DNA of 64,000 bases from Paenibacillus donghaensis (GCF_002192415.1 NZ_CP021780.1:1-64000); one strand, 5' to 3'. Positions 9,185 to 18,527 are shown, counted from the stretch's first letter. The notes: generated by a model from the sequence alone, not told the origin. Translations and numbers: made by a program.

Positions 9185-10177
9185 CTAGCCTCGCAGAATA
9201 ATCTCAATCTGCTCCAGCTCTCCCGCACTCAGCTCAGGCGCATTCAAGGAGGCTACCGCATCTTCGATCTGGCTGACCTTGCTGGCGCCGATCAGTGCAG
9301 AGGTGACTCTGCCGCCGCGGAGCACCCAGGAGAGGGCGAGCTGCGACATTTTCTGACCGCGCGCGGCAGCCAGCTCGCTCAGCTTGCTGACCTTGCCCAG
9401 CACCTCTTCGGTGATCTCCTTCTCGGAGAGGAAGACACTCGGTCCGGCAGCGCGGGAATCGGCCGCAATCCCCTTCAGGTAGCGGTCAGTCAGTATCCCT
9501 TTGTAGAGTGGCGAGAAAGCGATAGTGCCGATCCCTTCCTCGGCAAGCACATCCTGCAGCCCGTCTTCAATCCAGCGGGACAGCATGGAGTAATTCGGCT
9601 GATGGATCAGGCAGGGGGTTCCCAGACGGCGCAGAATTTGTGCGGCTTCACGCGCCTCATCCGGCTTATAGTTGGAGATCCCTACATACAGCGCTTTGCC
9701 TTGACGCACGATCAGATCAAGCGCACCCATGGTTTCCTCCAGCGGAGTGTTCGGGTCCGGACGGTGATGATAGTAAATATCGACATAATCCAGTCCCATC
9801 CGTTTCAGACTCTGATCCAGGCTGGCAACCAGATTCTTCTTGGAACCCCATTCACCGTAAGGTCCGGGCCACATATAATAACCGGCCTTGGTGGAGATGA
9901 TTAATTCATCGCGGTAAGCCGCCAGATCCTGCTTCAGCATCCGCCCGAAGTTCTCTTCCGCCGTACCTGCCGGAGGTCCGTAGTTGTTGGCCAGATCGAA
10001 GTGGGTGATCCCGAGGTCAAAAGCCCGCTGAACCATGGCCCGTCCATTCTCAAACACATCGTTGCCGCCGAAATTATGCCACAGTCCGAGCGAAATCGCA
10101 GGTAGCAGCAGGCCGCTCCGCCCCGTGCGGTTATATTTCATGCCGCCGTCATACCGGTTCGCATCTGCATTGTACAT
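9185..10177 (-). CDS. yghZ: Aldo/keto reductase, YghZ (L-glyceraldehyde-3-phosphate reductase) type
   Basis: 330 residues, TIM-barrel NADPH-dependent reductase. The catalytic tetrad is visible: Asp and Tyr in 'HFDLANNYGPP', Lys in 'IISTKAGY', His in 'DIYYHHRPD'. The stretch around 'LSLGLWHNFGG' and 'GTAEENFGRMLKQDLAAYRD' is very close to E. coli YghZ, which reduces L-glyceraldehyde 3-phosphate and methylglyoxal. AGGAGG precedes the ATG. An AraC regulator follows upstream on the same strand after 134 bases, so it may control this gene; that link is inference. The physiological substrate is not certain. Confidence 0.88.
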   Translation of the reverse strand: MYNADANRYDGGMKYNRTGRSGLLLPAISLGLWHNFGGNDVFENGRAMVQRAFDLGITHFDLANNYGPPAGTAEENFGRMLKQDLAAYRDELIISTKAGYYMWPGPYGEWGSKKNLVASLDQSLKRMGLDYVDIYYHHRPDPNTPLEETMGALDLIVRQGKALYVGISNYKPDEAREAAQILRRLGTPCLIHQPNYSMLSRWIEDGLQDVLAEEGIGTIAFSPLYKGILTDRYLKGIAADSRAAGPSVFLSEKEITEEVLGKVSKLSELAAARGQKMSQLALSWVLRGGRVTSALIGASKVSQIEDAVASLNAPELSAGELEQIEIILRG

Positions 10178-10311
10178 TCGTGAAACCTCCTAAAGTGTAG
10201 TGATATACTTTCAATAAGCAGAAGCTTTCATGCTTGTGATGATGTGAACGCTTCATTTGTTCTTATTGTAGCCAAAAAAAGCAGGCAAACGTATGTCAGC
10301 AAGGCAGCAAT

Positions 10312-11160
10312 TTATAGAACAATGTCAGGGTTAAGCTGGTGCAGACGATAGGCCTTGGGGGCGCTGCCCCGCACCTTCTTGAACATCCGCGAGAACAAGA
10401 GCGGGTCCTGATAGCCGACGGAACGGGAGATTTCACCGATAGTACACTGGGTTTCGGTCAGCAGCTCGCAGGCCTTGGCCATCCGGAAATTCAGCAGATA
10501 CTGCTGGGGCGGAAGGCCGATGGCCTGCTTGAACAAGGTGGAGAGATACTTGCGATCCAGTCCAAGGGAAGCGGACATCATCTCGACTGTGATATTCTCA
10601 CAATAGTGCGCATGCAGGAAGTGGAGGCATTGTTCGACGTAGATGCTTTTTTGACGCGGCAAAGGCAGCACATCCGGGGCAGCGGGCATCGTCCGCAGCA
10701 TCCGTGCGAAGAAATCGTACAGGATTGATTTTAGTGGAAGATCCAGACCCTCCGCGTTAGCCGCAGCCTCGGTAAGACGCTCATAGAGGAAGGGCATGTA
10801 CTGCTCGTCCATCGGGAACACCGGATGCCCAGGCGATAATGAAGTCCGCAACAAGATAGATTCAACCTGTTCTCCGGTAAAAGCAATCCAGGAATACACC
10901 CAGGGATCGGCAACATCCGCTGCGTACGAGGTTACAATATGGGGATAGGTCAGAAAGGCCTGTCCCGCTTGAAGTGTATGAGTCTCTTCCGATGCAGTTA
11001 CAGTACCGGTTCCGGCATGGATAAAATGGATTTTGTAAATATCTCTAACGCCTGGACCCACGGAATGGCCGGAAGCACAATGCTCTTGTCCCCAGTAATG
11101 TAGATGCAGATCAGGATTGCTGCGGAAAGGGCGCTCCACATTATAATTAAATATAGCCAT
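10312..11160 (-). CDS. AraC-family transcriptional regulator with cupin sensor domain
   Basis: 282 residues. The N-terminal part is an AraC-type cupin ('HFIHAGTGTVTASEETHTLQAGQAFLTYP'), expected to bind a sugar or related effector. The C-terminal part holds two helix-turn-helix motifs ('MSASLGLDRKYLSTLFKQAIG' and 'IGEISRSVGYQDPLLFSRMFKK'). Same strand as the downstream yghZ-like reductase and divergent from the ClbS-like gene. It is probably an activator of a neighbouring gene, but no operator is evident. Confidence 0.88.
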   Translation of the reverse strand: MAIFNYNVERPFRSNPDLHLHYWGQEHCASGHSVGPGVRDIYKIHFIHAGTGTVTASEETHTLQAGQAFLTYPHIVTSYAADVADPWVYSWIAFTGEQVESILLRTSLSPGHPVFPMDEQYMPFLYERLTEAAANAEGLDLPLKSILYDFFARMLRTMPAAPDVLPLPRQKSIYVEQCLHFLHAHYCENITVEMMSASLGLDRKYLSTLFKQAIGLPPQQYLLNFRMAKACELLTETQCTIGEISRSVGYQDPLLFSRMFKKVRGSAPKAYRLHQLNPDIVL

Positions 11161-11332
11161 GCTGCTTCAGCTCTTTCTTGGTATAGGAATGGTGCCGGGC
11201 AGACTGACCCGTGTGTTCCCATTATACAATAGAAATCGCTTGGTTCATCAGACGATAAAGAAACTTGACTCTGACATACTGGTAGAGTTTAGAATTGGTG
11301 TAAAATATAAGTGAATAACAAGGAGGATTAAC

Positions 11333-11845
11333 ATGGGATCATACGGGAGTAAACAAGAATTAATCGACGAAATCAAAAATACATATGCCAAGTTGGATGC
11401 GGAATTCGATCAGCTTCCCGAAGCTTTGAAGGACAAGCGTGTGGATGAAGTAGACAGAACACCGTCCGAGGTGCTGTCCTATCAACTGGGGTGGATTCAT
11501 TTATTATTACAGTGGGACCAGGATGAACAGCAAGGACTGGAGGTGCAGACGCCTGCGCCTGGTTATAAGTGGAATAATCTAGGAGGGTTGTACCTTTCCT
11601 TCTATGAGAAGTATGGGCAATATTCCTTGGAGGAGCAGCGGAGGTTATTAGCCGATGGTTTGGAGGAGTTGTACTGCTGGATTGCATCGTTGTCTGATGA
11701 AGAGCTGAATAAGCCGAATCAACGAAAATGGGCAACTACGAACGCGATGTGGCCGGTGGAGAAGTGGATACACATCAATACGGTTGCCCCGTTCAAGAGC
11801 TTCAGAGCCAAAATTCGCAAATGGAAAAAAATAGCTCTGCAATGA
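11333..11845 (+). CDS. ClbS/DfsB-family four-helix bundle protein
   Basis: 170 residues, with the family pattern '[24 protein letters not shown]', '[16 protein letters not shown]', '[20 protein letters not shown]' and '[35 protein letters not shown]'. The family (formerly DUF1706) includes ClbS, a cyclopropane hydrolase giving self-resistance to colibactin, but most members in Firmicutes are uncharacterised. AAGGAGG precedes the ATG by about eight bases. It is a single gene. The role here is unknown. Confidence 0.85.
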   Translation: MGSYGSKQELIDEIKNTYAKLDAEFDQLPEALKDKRVDEVDRTPSEVLSYQLGWIHLLLQWDQDEQQGLEVQTPAPGYKWNNLGGLYLSFYEKYGQYSLEEQRRLLADGLEELYCWIASLSDEELNKPNQRKWATTNAMWPVEKWIHINTVAPFKSFRAKIRKWKKIALQ

Positions 11846-11921
11846 TCACTGTAACGGGTACAGCCGTGTATGAAAGGGGGGCTGGAAGCTCATGCTATAG
11901 GTTGACTCCAGGCGGAGGGAA

Positions 11922-12233
11922 TCAGGCTTCCATCTTGAGTAGAATCAGCTCTTCCACCGGCTCCCCATCGATCAGATGCTCCTGTACAATCCTTCCGGCG
12001 TCCTCGGGAGTTACATTGTAATACCAGATGCCGTCGGGGTAGACGATCACAAAAGGGCCGTTGCCGCATAAGCCCAAGCAGCTCGATTTGTTGATTTTGA
12101 CACTCTTATGAATGCCCTGGGCCACAAGCTGCTCTTTGAAAGCCTGTATTACATCTTCCACATCCTGGTTATTGCAGTGCTCGCTGCAGCAGAAGAGCAG
12201 GTGATCCTTTAGAACCTTTAGCCGCATATTCAT
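11922..12233 (-). CDS. Thioredoxin-like [2Fe-2S] ferredoxin domain protein
   Basis: 103 residues. The cysteine pattern of the thioredoxin-fold 2Fe-2S ferredoxins is present: 'FCCSEHCNNQ' near the N-terminus and 'SCLGLCGNGPFVIVYPDGIWY' in the middle. The same domain forms the electron-relay subunit of hydrogenases and NuoE; stand-alone copies in Firmicutes have unknown partners. AAGGAGG lies six bases before the ATG. No redox partner gene is adjacent. Confidence 0.85.
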   Translation of the reverse strand: MNMRLKVLKDHLLFCCSEHCNNQDVEDVIQAFKEQLVAQGIHKSVKINKSSCLGLCGNGPFVIVYPDGIWYYNVTPEDAGRIVQEHLIDGEPVEELILLKMEA

Positions 12234-12570
12234 GGTTATCCTCCTTGGTTGCGCCCGTTAGGGGGCGGTATCTCTACAGGGAGTATAGCCTTTTTTGCTG
12301 TCGCTGTAATGGGCTGCAGGCGATTGTTCGCAAAGGATTAACAAAGCGGCCATTTCGGTGGGAATGATGAAAGCTAAGGTAACTTGACCTTTACGCGGGT
12401 AGGTGAATGATGGCGAAAATATGTTGAAATGGCAGGCGTTTCTTGTTTCAATTATATAATTGCGGAATCCTCCAGAGATTGTCCGGGCAGCAGTTTATCC
12501 CCTGCCAGTTTGGTTAAGTAACCTATGAAGCAGAGCAAATTAAACTACAACCAATCAGGAGGTAATCAAT
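12234..12570. other. Intergenic region upstream of the stress protein gene
   Basis: 337 bases with no coding frame I trust. It carries the upstream regions of both divergent genes. An A/T-rich patch near 12450 includes TATAAT, and AGGAGG lies at 12559-12564, just before the stress gene's ATG. No clear sigma-B box was found. Confidence 0.5.
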
Positions 12571-13539
12571 ATGAACAAGAGAATTGTGGGTGTCTTCACA
12601 GCTGAACACGAAGCTTCAAGAGCGATTGAGGATCTGAAACGTCATGGTTTTCGGACAGAGGATATCTCCATTATTGCCAGAAATAAAGACGACGCCAATA
12701 CGATTACGGAAGAGACAGGGACCAAAGCGCCAGAGGGAATGGCTTCCGGTGCGGCTACCGGGGGATTGCTGGGCGGTGTGACGGGGCTGCTGCTCGGGAT
12801 TGGCGCGCTGGCCATTCCAGGTATCGGACCTATTCTGGCGGCTGGACCGATTGCGGCCACACTCGCCGGTGCAGCTGTAGGCGCAGGTACAGGCGGTTTG
12901 GTCGGAGGGCTGATTGGTCTGGGTATTCCTGAAGATGAGGCAGAGAGCTACGACAGATATGTGGGCGAAGGCCGAATTCTGGTTATGGTGGATGCGGAAG
13001 GCGATCAGGAGCGTGAGGTGGACCGGATTTTCAAGGAGCACAATTCGCTGAAACGTGACCGTGTGGAGAATATCACGGATGATACCCTTGCTATGGAGCG
13101 TGGACGTGACAACCATGTGGGCGGCGACGCCCGGGCGATGGAACGGGATTATACCGAACGTTCAGCAGCTGCCGCTGCCGATGATTCGGTACGAGATACC
13201 GTCGACGCTGCATTTAACGGCTCGGGTCTGGAGGGCAAGGCTGACACCGGACTTGATACGATGAATGCAGGTGCCGGAACACGGCTTCCTGAGGACAGAG
13301 CTGGGCAGGATATCCATAGACCGGGCATGACCGGAGCGGTGGAGGAAAGCGATGAGCTGCGGGCTTCGGATCAGAAGGATGCGCGGGACCTGGCCCAAGC
13401 CTCCGGCACGATGGATTCGATGGATACCTTGGCGAACGAACGTGTGCGCAACGCTGCGGGAGAGAAGCTCACCGAAGAAGAGCGCAAGCAACGCGAGCGG
13501 GAAATGGATCTGGACCGCAGCAGCGGCAAAACGTGGTAG
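12571..13539 (+). CDS. General stress protein, YflT/GSP17M-like, with long acidic tail
   Basis: 322 residues. Residues 1-40 form the GSP17M (YflT-like) domain ('KRIVGVFTAEHEASRAIEDLKRHGF', 'DISIIARN'). A glycine/alanine-rich hydrophobic hairpin follows (about 60-120: 'GLLGGVTGLLLGIGALAIPG'), resembling glycine-zipper segments of stress proteins. The rest is highly charged, low-complexity and probably disordered (RDR, ERGRDN, EEERKQREREMDLDRSSGKTW). Proteins of this type are induced by sigma-B or osmotic stress in Bacillales; membrane association is inferred. It is a single gene with AGGAGG upstream. Confidence 0.8.
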   Translation: MNKRIVGVFTAEHEASRAIEDLKRHGFRTEDISIIARNKDDANTITEETGTKAPEGMASGAATGGLLGGVTGLLLGIGALAIPGIGPILAAGPIAATLAGAAVGAGTGGLVGGLIGLGIPEDEAESYDRYVGEGRILVMVDAEGDQEREVDRIFKEHNSLKRDRVENITDDTLAMERGRDNHVGGDARAMERDYTERSAAAAADDSVRDTVDAAFNGSGLEGKADTGLDTMNAGAGTRLPEDRAGQDIHRPGMTGAVEESDELRASDQKDARDLAQASGTMDSMDTLANERVRNAAGEKLTEEERKQREREMDLDRSSGKTW

Positions 13540-13784
13540 GAGCGTCGGTCCCGGTGATCGGAAGAAGAGAAGGCGTGTGCCGGTGAGTAGCGGTAGAGTG
13601 GCATATGTGCTGAAGTGTGTTAAGGCAAGCTAGTGCTGCGAAAAGGCAAGTGCCATGTGTGAGGAAGGGGAGTAAAACGGAACGGGCTGTTTCACGAGCG
13701 GATGATTTCGCTGGTGAAGCGGCCTGTTTTGCTGTTTGCGCAGCGGCAGACCTGGTTGCTGGCAGAGGCAAAACCGATGGTGGA

Positions 13785-13965
13785 GCTGCGGAAACTGATG
13801 CTGGAGCGGAGACAACCTGATGCTGGAGTAGAGATGGTTCTGATGCTGGATTAGAGACAAACTGATGCTGGAGTTGCGGATAATCAGTTATTGGAGCGGA
13901 AGACAAACTGATGTAGGTGTAGAGACAAACTGATGCTGGAGCGGAGGTGAATCTGATGCAGCAGC
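13785..13965. repeat. Degenerate tandem repeat (CTGATGCTGGAGCGGAGACAAA)
   Basis: At least six imperfect copies of a unit built on CTGATGCTGGAG plus AGACAAA, of roughly 20-30 bases each. It forms part of the 1.4 kb gene-free stretch 13540-14939. No frame with a start signal fits. Confidence 0.7.
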
Positions 13966-13984
13966 GCTGGAAAAGCTGACATTG

Positions 13985-14165
13985 CGGACTGCATAGCCCT
14001 TATTTGGTCAATATGGGGTATACAGTCGGGTTAACGGACCGTATAGCCCCTATTCCCTGAAATTTGCCTTCATTTGGGGGTGAATCGACTGAATAGCGGC
14101 GCTGGGGTCCGCAAGAAGGTGAAATGAGCAGCAAATGGCGAAATAGGGGCTCCTGAGTCCGTAAG
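13985..14165. repeat. Palindromic repeat family B, copy 1
   Basis: GGACCGTATAGCCCCTATTC appears near 14036-14055, and the inverted partner AAATAGGGGCTCCTGAGTCC near 14143-14162, with a degenerate copy around 13987-14010. The same paired units recur at 25.6, 40.3 and 49.1 kb. Confidence 0.75.
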
Positions 14166-14250
14166 CTGATTGAGGCAGGAAGCTGAATCTGAAGTGATGA
14201 TGATTGGTGCAGGAAGCTGAATCTGAAGAGACACTGATTGGTGCTGGGAC
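14166..14250. repeat. Two-copy direct repeat
   Basis: The block GCAGGAAGCTGAATCTGAAG followed by GATTGGTGC occurs twice (from about 14175 and 14209), separated by about 34 bases. No gene is associated with it. Confidence 0.65.
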
Positions 14251-14485
14251 ATACATAAGGTTGTATAAAGAATGAGTGGTACAGAAACGCAGGGGTGGAC
14301 GAAAAGGGGCAGCGCACATTTAAGTGCAAGCAGAAGCTAGTGAACTAGCTGGTTCTGTTTCTGTAGTGAGGCTAGTTGGTGGAAGAGCGCGGGTGTGGAC
14401 GGAGGGGTGTGGGATGGAGTGGCGTGGCGTGTGTGTTAGGAAGAGAAGCACGAATTCAGTAACAGTAACATTAGTTCACAATAAG

Positions 14486-14528
14486 AAAGCAGGCTCGGCA
14501 AGCCCGCAGAGGGCACCGAGCCTGCTTT
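14486..14528 (-). terminator. Rho-independent terminator, probably ending the glpX transcript
   Basis: AAAGCAGGCTCGG (14486-14498) and CCGAGCCTGCTTT (14516-14528) form a 13-bp perfect stem; on the minus strand the stem ends TTTCTTATTGT. If it serves glpX, the transcript carries a 3' untranslated part of about 410 bases containing the 36-bp repeats. Confidence 0.7.
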
Positions 14529-14635
14529 GGTGTAGTGCTGAGCAACCGTCCAACAGGACGGTAGTGCAGCAGGACGGTAGTGCAGCAGCGAGGGGGGAAC
14601 CGCGTGGCGATAAGGTAGCTAAGCGACAAGTAACC

Positions 14636-14870
14636 GCGGAGCAAGGAAGTGATGTGGAGTAAAGAGCTACCGCGGAGCAAGGAAGTGATGCGGAGTGAAG
14701 AGTTACCGCGAAGCAAGGAAGTGATGCGGTGTGAAGAGCTACTGCGAAGCAAGGAAGTGATGCGGAGTGAAGAGCTACCGCGGAGCAAGGAAGTGATGCG
14801 GTGTGAAGAGCTACTGCGAAGCAGTAAGGTAGTGTGGGAGCGAGGAGTAACCGCGAGGCAAGAATTTAGT
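14636..14870. repeat. 36-bp tandem repeat array downstream of glpX
   Basis: Five near-perfect 36-bp units begin at 14636, 14672, 14708, 14744 and 14780, followed by a degraded sixth. The unit begins GCGGAGCAAGGAAGTGATGC and continues with GGAGTGAAGAGCTACC; alternate units share the variants GTGTGAAG and CTACT. 36 is a multiple of three, so both strands stay open, but no ribosome-binding site supports translation. Confidence 0.85.
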
Positions 14871-14939
14871 GTGGAGCAACAGACCCGCGCACAGCTTGAA
14901 GCTCCTAAGAAGCAACAAGCTGCAGGCAAGCCGCTGAGC

Positions 14940-15935
14940 TTACAGGGATGCGGCGTTCTTGCGCAGGGCCATGCCGTCCGGGATCTCCTTGCCGGGCAGG
15001 AAATGAATACTGCGCACATAGCGGATCGTGCGGCTCTGCGCCCGCATGATCACGGAGTGGGTCTCGGCGCGTTCCTTGCCGATGAACCGCACGCCGCTAA
15101 GGAACTCGCCGGAGGTTACGCCGGTGGCGGCGAAGATAACATCGCCGGTGCCGACCATATCCTCCATGTAGAGTACACGTGTCGGGTTGGCGATGCCCAT
15201 GCGCAGGCAGCGCTGCAGCTCGAAGGGGCCGTCCGGCAGCAGCCGGCCCTGCAGTTCGCCGCCGAGGCATTTCAGCGCGGCGGCGGCCAGCACACCCTCG
15301 GGCGCTCCGCCGGAGCCGAGGTACAGGTCAACTTCGCTGTCCGGCAGCGCCGCTGCAATAGCTCCGGCGACATCGCCGTGGCTCAGCAGCTGGATGCGGA
15401 CGCCCGCCTTGCGCAAGCCGGCAATCAGCTGCTCATGCCGCTTGCGGTCAAGGACCATCACCGTCAATTCCGACAGGGACTTGCCGCTGTAATGCACCGC
15501 CTTCTGGAGGGTGACCTCCAGCGGGTCCTCCAGCCGCAGCTTGCCGGCCAGCTCCGGCCCGCAGGCCAGCTTCTCCATGTAGATGTCCGGCGCATGAAGT
15601 AGGCTTCCCTTGTCCGCGATCGCGATCACGGACTGGGCGTTGTGCAGCCCGCAGGCCACCACCTCCGTGCCCTCCAGCGGATCTACCGCGACATCGACCG
15701 AAGGACCGCGGCGGTTGCCGACCTTCTCCCCGATATAGAGCATCGGCGCATCATCCATCTCGCCTTCGCCGATCACAACCGTACCGTCAATGGATACGGA
15801 ATCAAACATGGAACGGATGGCGGTGGTTGCCGCATCGTCGGCGGCATTCTTGTCGCCCCGGCCGATCCAGCGCGCAGATGCCAGAGCCCCCAGTTCAGTT
15901 ACCCTTACAATCTCAAGACCCAATTCGCGTTCCAT
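14940..15935 (-). CDS. glpX: Class II fructose-1,6-bisphosphatase
   Basis: Hydrolyses fructose 1,6-bisphosphate to fructose 6-phosphate in gluconeogenesis. The GlpX motifs are present: 'GRGDKNAADDAA' (about 25-36), 'VIGEGEMDDAPML', 'AVDPLEGT' (metal and phosphate site), 'YLGSGGAPEGVLAAAA' and 'YMEDMVGTGDVIFAATGVT'. About 331 residues, near the usual length. I use ATG 15935 because GGAGGG lies seven bases before it; the upstream ATGs at 15950 and 15941 overlap that site. It is the last gene of a ccpN - PPDK-regulator - glpX set. CcpN represses gluconeogenic genes in Bacillus, so the grouping is coherent. The C-terminus ends 'GMALRKNAASL', close to the tandem repeats. Confidence 0.95.
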   Translation of the reverse strand: MERELGLEIVRVTELGALASARWIGRGDKNAADDAATTAIRSMFDSVSIDGTVVIGEGEMDDAPMLYIGEKVGNRRGPSVDVAVDPLEGTEVVACGLHNAQSVIAIADKGSLLHAPDIYMEKLACGPELAGKLRLEDPLEVTLQKAVHYSGKSLSELTVMVLDRKRHEQLIAGLRKAGVRIQLLSHGDVAGAIAAALPDSEVDLYLGSGGAPEGVLAAAALKCLGGELQGRLLPDGPFELQRCLRMGIANPTRVLYMEDMVGTGDVIFAATGVTSGEFLSGVRFIGKERAETHSVIMRAQSRTIRYVRSIHFLPGKEIPDGMALRKNAASL

Positions 15936-15969
15936 AGCCATTCCCTCCATTTGTGTTTAGGATGTTAAC

Positions 15970-16770
15970 TCAGATATAACCCATAATAACGCCAGCGGTT
16001 TCCTCTATAGCTTTGTCCGTAATATCAATGACAGGGCAGCCCAGCTTGCTAAAAAGCACGGCCGCGTATTCCATTTCTTCGGTGATCCGCTCCAGGCTGG
16101 CATATTGCGAGCCCACCGGAAGACCAAGCATCTTCAGGCGTTCGGAGCGGATCTTCAGCATATGCTCCGGCTCCATGGTCAGTCCTATCAGCCGGTTGGG
16201 CGGAAGGCTCAGCAATTCCTGGGGTGGGCCAATCTCCGGTACAATCGGATAATTAACCACCTTCTTGCCACGATGGGCCAGGAAGATGCTGAGCGGTGTC
16301 TTCGAGGTGCGGGACATGCCCAGCAGTACGATATCGGCCTTCAGCATGGCACCCAGATCGCGCCCGTCATCACAGGCGACAGTGAATTCAATCGCCTCGA
16401 TCCGGCGGAAATAATCCTCGTCCAGCTGATGCAGCAGGCCGGGCCGGGACTGGGGCGCGTCGTCAAAGGTGTCGATGAAGGCCTGCATCATCGGGCCCAT
16501 GATATCGACGACCCGCAGATCGAGGCGGACCGCCTCTTCACGCATCATCTCCCTCAGCTCCGGCTGCACCAGGGTATAGGCGACGAACCCCTGATGCTGG
16601 GCGGCTTCCTCCATCAGCTTGCGAAGCTCATCTTCAGTTCTTACATTGCCGTGTCTTCGAATCGTGACACGCTGGTTCTGAAACTGGTGGATTACGGCCT
16701 GCACGACCGCCTCCGCCGTATCGCCGATTGAATCCGAGCATATCGTGATCAAATGTGGAGATTGCAACAT
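15970..16770 (-). CDS. yqfL: Pyruvate, phosphate dikinase regulatory protein (kinase/phosphorylase)
   Basis: 266 residues of the DUF299 family. It is a bifunctional ADP-dependent kinase and Pi-dependent phosphorylase that switches PPDK or PEP synthase off and on through a Thr near the catalytic His. The signature P-loop 'GMSRTSKTPLSIFLAHRGKKVVNYP' is visible after the middle (its N-terminal half about residue 150), as are 'CSDSIGDTAEAV' at the N-terminus and 'LTMEPEHMLKIRSERL'. AGGAGG lies 11 bases before the ATG. It sits 18 bases after ccpN, the same pairing as yqfL-ccpN in Bacillus subtilis, and is followed by glpX. Confidence 0.93.
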   Translation of the reverse strand: MLQSPHLITICSDSIGDTAEAVVQAVIHQFQNQRVTIRRHGNVRTEDELRKLMEEAAQHQGFVAYTLVQPELREMMREEAVRLDLRVVDIMGPMMQAFIDTFDDAPQSRPGLLHQLDEDYFRRIEAIEFTVACDDGRDLGAMLKADIVLLGMSRTSKTPLSIFLAHRGKKVVNYPIVPEIGPPQELLSLPPNRLIGLTMEPEHMLKIRSERLKMLGLPVGSQYASLERITEEMEYAAVLFSKLGCPVIDITDKAIEETAGVIMGYI

Positions 16771-16788
16771 GCGGCTCTATTCCTCCTG

Positions 16789-17433
16789 TTATCCATTGGC
16801 TTCAATTTCGAGGAGCAGTTTAATGATGGAGGTCTTGGTCAGGCGCCCGACCACATCCAGCTTGACGCCGTTCTCCCCATCCCCGCCGGACACAACAACG
16901 GGCAAGCTGTCCACCTCATGAAAAATCATCTTATGTGCCGCCTCCAGCACCGGCTCCTCGGGGGAGACGGTCACTACCTTGGGCTGGCGGGTCATCACCA
17001 TACTTACCGGGATCGTGACGGCACCCGGATTGCCCAGCGTTACCTTCAGAAAATCCTTGCGAGAGGCTACTCCGGCCAGCTTCCCGTCTCCGTCGCAGAT
17101 AATCAGCGTGCCGACATCCTGGAGGAACAGTGTGACTACCGCATCCTGAACCGTAGTGGTTTCCCGGATAATAATCGGCAGGCTCTGGATATCCTTGACC
17201 TTTGTCTCCTGCAGCAGCTTACCGCCCGAGAGGCGCGGTTTAGCCTTAGTGCCAAGGAAATAACCTACCTTGGGCTTGGCGTCAATATAATCGAGCATGA
17301 CCAGAACGGAGAGGTCGGAGCGGATCGTTGGCCGGCTGAGCTGCAGGCTTTCGGCGATCTGCTCGCCGGTAATGGGTGCTCTTTTTTTGACAATATCAAT
17401 GATTTGCATTTGCCGTGATGTTAGTTCGATCAC
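16789..17433 (-). CDS. ccpN: CcpN-type repressor of gluconeogenesis (HTH + two CBS domains)
   Basis: About 214 residues, matching Bacillus CcpN. An N-terminal helix-turn-helix ('LTSRQMQIIDIVKKRAPITG', then 'LQLSRPTIRSDLSVL') is followed by two CBS domains (about 75-135 and 140-205; 'TVQDAVVTLFLQDVGTLIIC', 'MVMTRQPKVVTVSPEEP'). In B. subtilis it represses gapB and pckA on glucose and senses nucleotides through the CBS pair. I chose GTG 17433 because GGAGGGAC lies six bases upstream; a longer frame to 17463 lacks such a site. It heads the operon with yqfL and glpX. Confidence 0.92.
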   Translation of the reverse strand: MIELTSRQMQIIDIVKKRAPITGEQIAESLQLSRPTIRSDLSVLVMLDYIDAKPKVGYFLGTKAKPRLSGGKLLQETKVKDIQSLPIIIRETTTVQDAVVTLFLQDVGTLIICDGDGKLAGVASRKDFLKVTLGNPGAVTIPVSMVMTRQPKVVTVSPEEPVLEAAHKMIFHEVDSLPVVVSGGDGENGVKLDVVGRLTKTSIIKLLLEIEANG

Positions 17434-17594
17434 AATGTCCCTCCACTTCCTTATACAAGGCACAGGCTTCCTCTATAGACAAGGAGCACCGCTTAACGAT
17501 TCCCCCTCTCGATTATGAGTCATAATCACCTTCAATATCCGTTAACTTGATTATATAATACGCAATAGTGGTCATTAATGCAACATATAGTACG

Positions 17595-18527
17595 TCATAT
17601 ATTAGATTTTTTTACAACGGATGTGTTTAACTTCGCTTTAAAAAGCATTTGCACCAGCGCCCGGCCATTCACCAGCACCGTTCCGGTGATGATGGTGAAC
17701 ACGCCAAGCAGCGTCATCCAGGAGATCTCCTCCTTGTAGAGCAGGAATCCTACGCCGACGGCGATCGGGGGGGAAATGTACAGCCAGGTAGAGGGGAACA
17801 CCGGATTCGTCCGTGCAACCAGCCAATAGAACAAGCTGTGGCCGACCATAGAGCCCACTACAGTAAGGTAGAGCAGCGAGCTGGCGCCTTCGAACGAGAG
17901 CAGAAATTCGGGATGCACCTTCTCGGTAGTCAGCGACAGAAGCAGCAGTAAGGTGCCGCCGTAGATCATTTGAGCCGCATTCAGTGCGATGGGAGAAACT
18001 TCGGACATGCGGGTGCTTACTTTTTTGGAATAAACCGCGCCTACGGCATAACAGCATTCCCCGACCAGGACGACAGCACAGCCGATCACCCATAGCGGCG
18101 AGACGTCAACAGCAAGACCCGGCAGCACCAGCAGCAGCACCCCGACAAGGCCGATCATACAGCCATAGATGGACAGTCTGGAAGCTTTTTGGCGGAGAAT
18201 GGCGGTCTGCAGCAGCAGAATCATAATCGGGCCGGTAGCCGACAGCACCGCAGCAAGTCCGGAAGATACATATTGTTCCGCCCAATAGAGTGTCGAGAAG
18301 GTGCCGAAGGTCAGCGTGGCCCCGGTGAGTAGCATTTCCTTGCGGAGCAGGAGTTTGAAGCTGGCCCGGCCTTTCCAAACCATATAGAGCAGCAGAATCG
18401 TTCCCGCCGCCAGAAACCGCAATCCCGCCGAGAAGAAAGGAGGCGCGCCTGCGTCTACTCCAATTTTGATCGCCAGAAAGGTGGTGCCGAAGATCAGACA
18501 AACCAGTGAATACGCCAATAAAATCAT
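17595..18527 (-). CDS. EamA/DMT-family transporter (metabolite exporter)
   Basis: 310 residues with ten hydrophobic helices in two EamA repeats ('YSLVCLIFGTTFLAIKIGVDAGAPPFF' region and 'PIALNAAQMIYGGTLLLLL' region), the usual DMT topology. AGGGGA precedes the ATG. It is divergent from a MocR-type regulator, an arrangement in which the regulator often controls the transporter. The cargo, probably an amino acid or related amine, is unknown. Confidence 0.87.
   Translation of the reverse strand: MILLAYSLVCLIFGTTFLAIKIGVDAGAPPFFSAGLRFLAAGTILLLYMVWKGRASFKLLLRKEMLLTGATLTFGTFSTLYWAEQYVSSGLAAVLSATGPIMILLLQTAILRQKASRLSIYGCMIGLVGVLLLVLPGLAVDVSPLWVIGCAVVLVGECCYAVGAVYSKKVSTRMSEVSPIALNAAQMIYGGTLLLLLSLTTEKVHPEFLLSFEGASSLLYLTVVGSMVGHSLFYWLVARTNPVFPSTWLYISPPIAVGVGFLLYKEEISWMTLLGVFTIITGTVLVNGRALVQMLFKAKLNTSVVKKSNI

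Noticed and set aside
13469..13906. Minus-strand frame behind the stress protein gene
   Set aside because: Low-complexity His/Pro/Ser translation from degenerate repeats, overlapping the stress gene's end in antisense.
14649..15602. A long plus-strand open frame of 317 codons across the 36-bp repeats and glpX
   Set aside because: Its first part is the repeat unit (length a multiple of three) and the rest is antisense to glpX, whose motifs are unmistakable. No ribosome-binding site.
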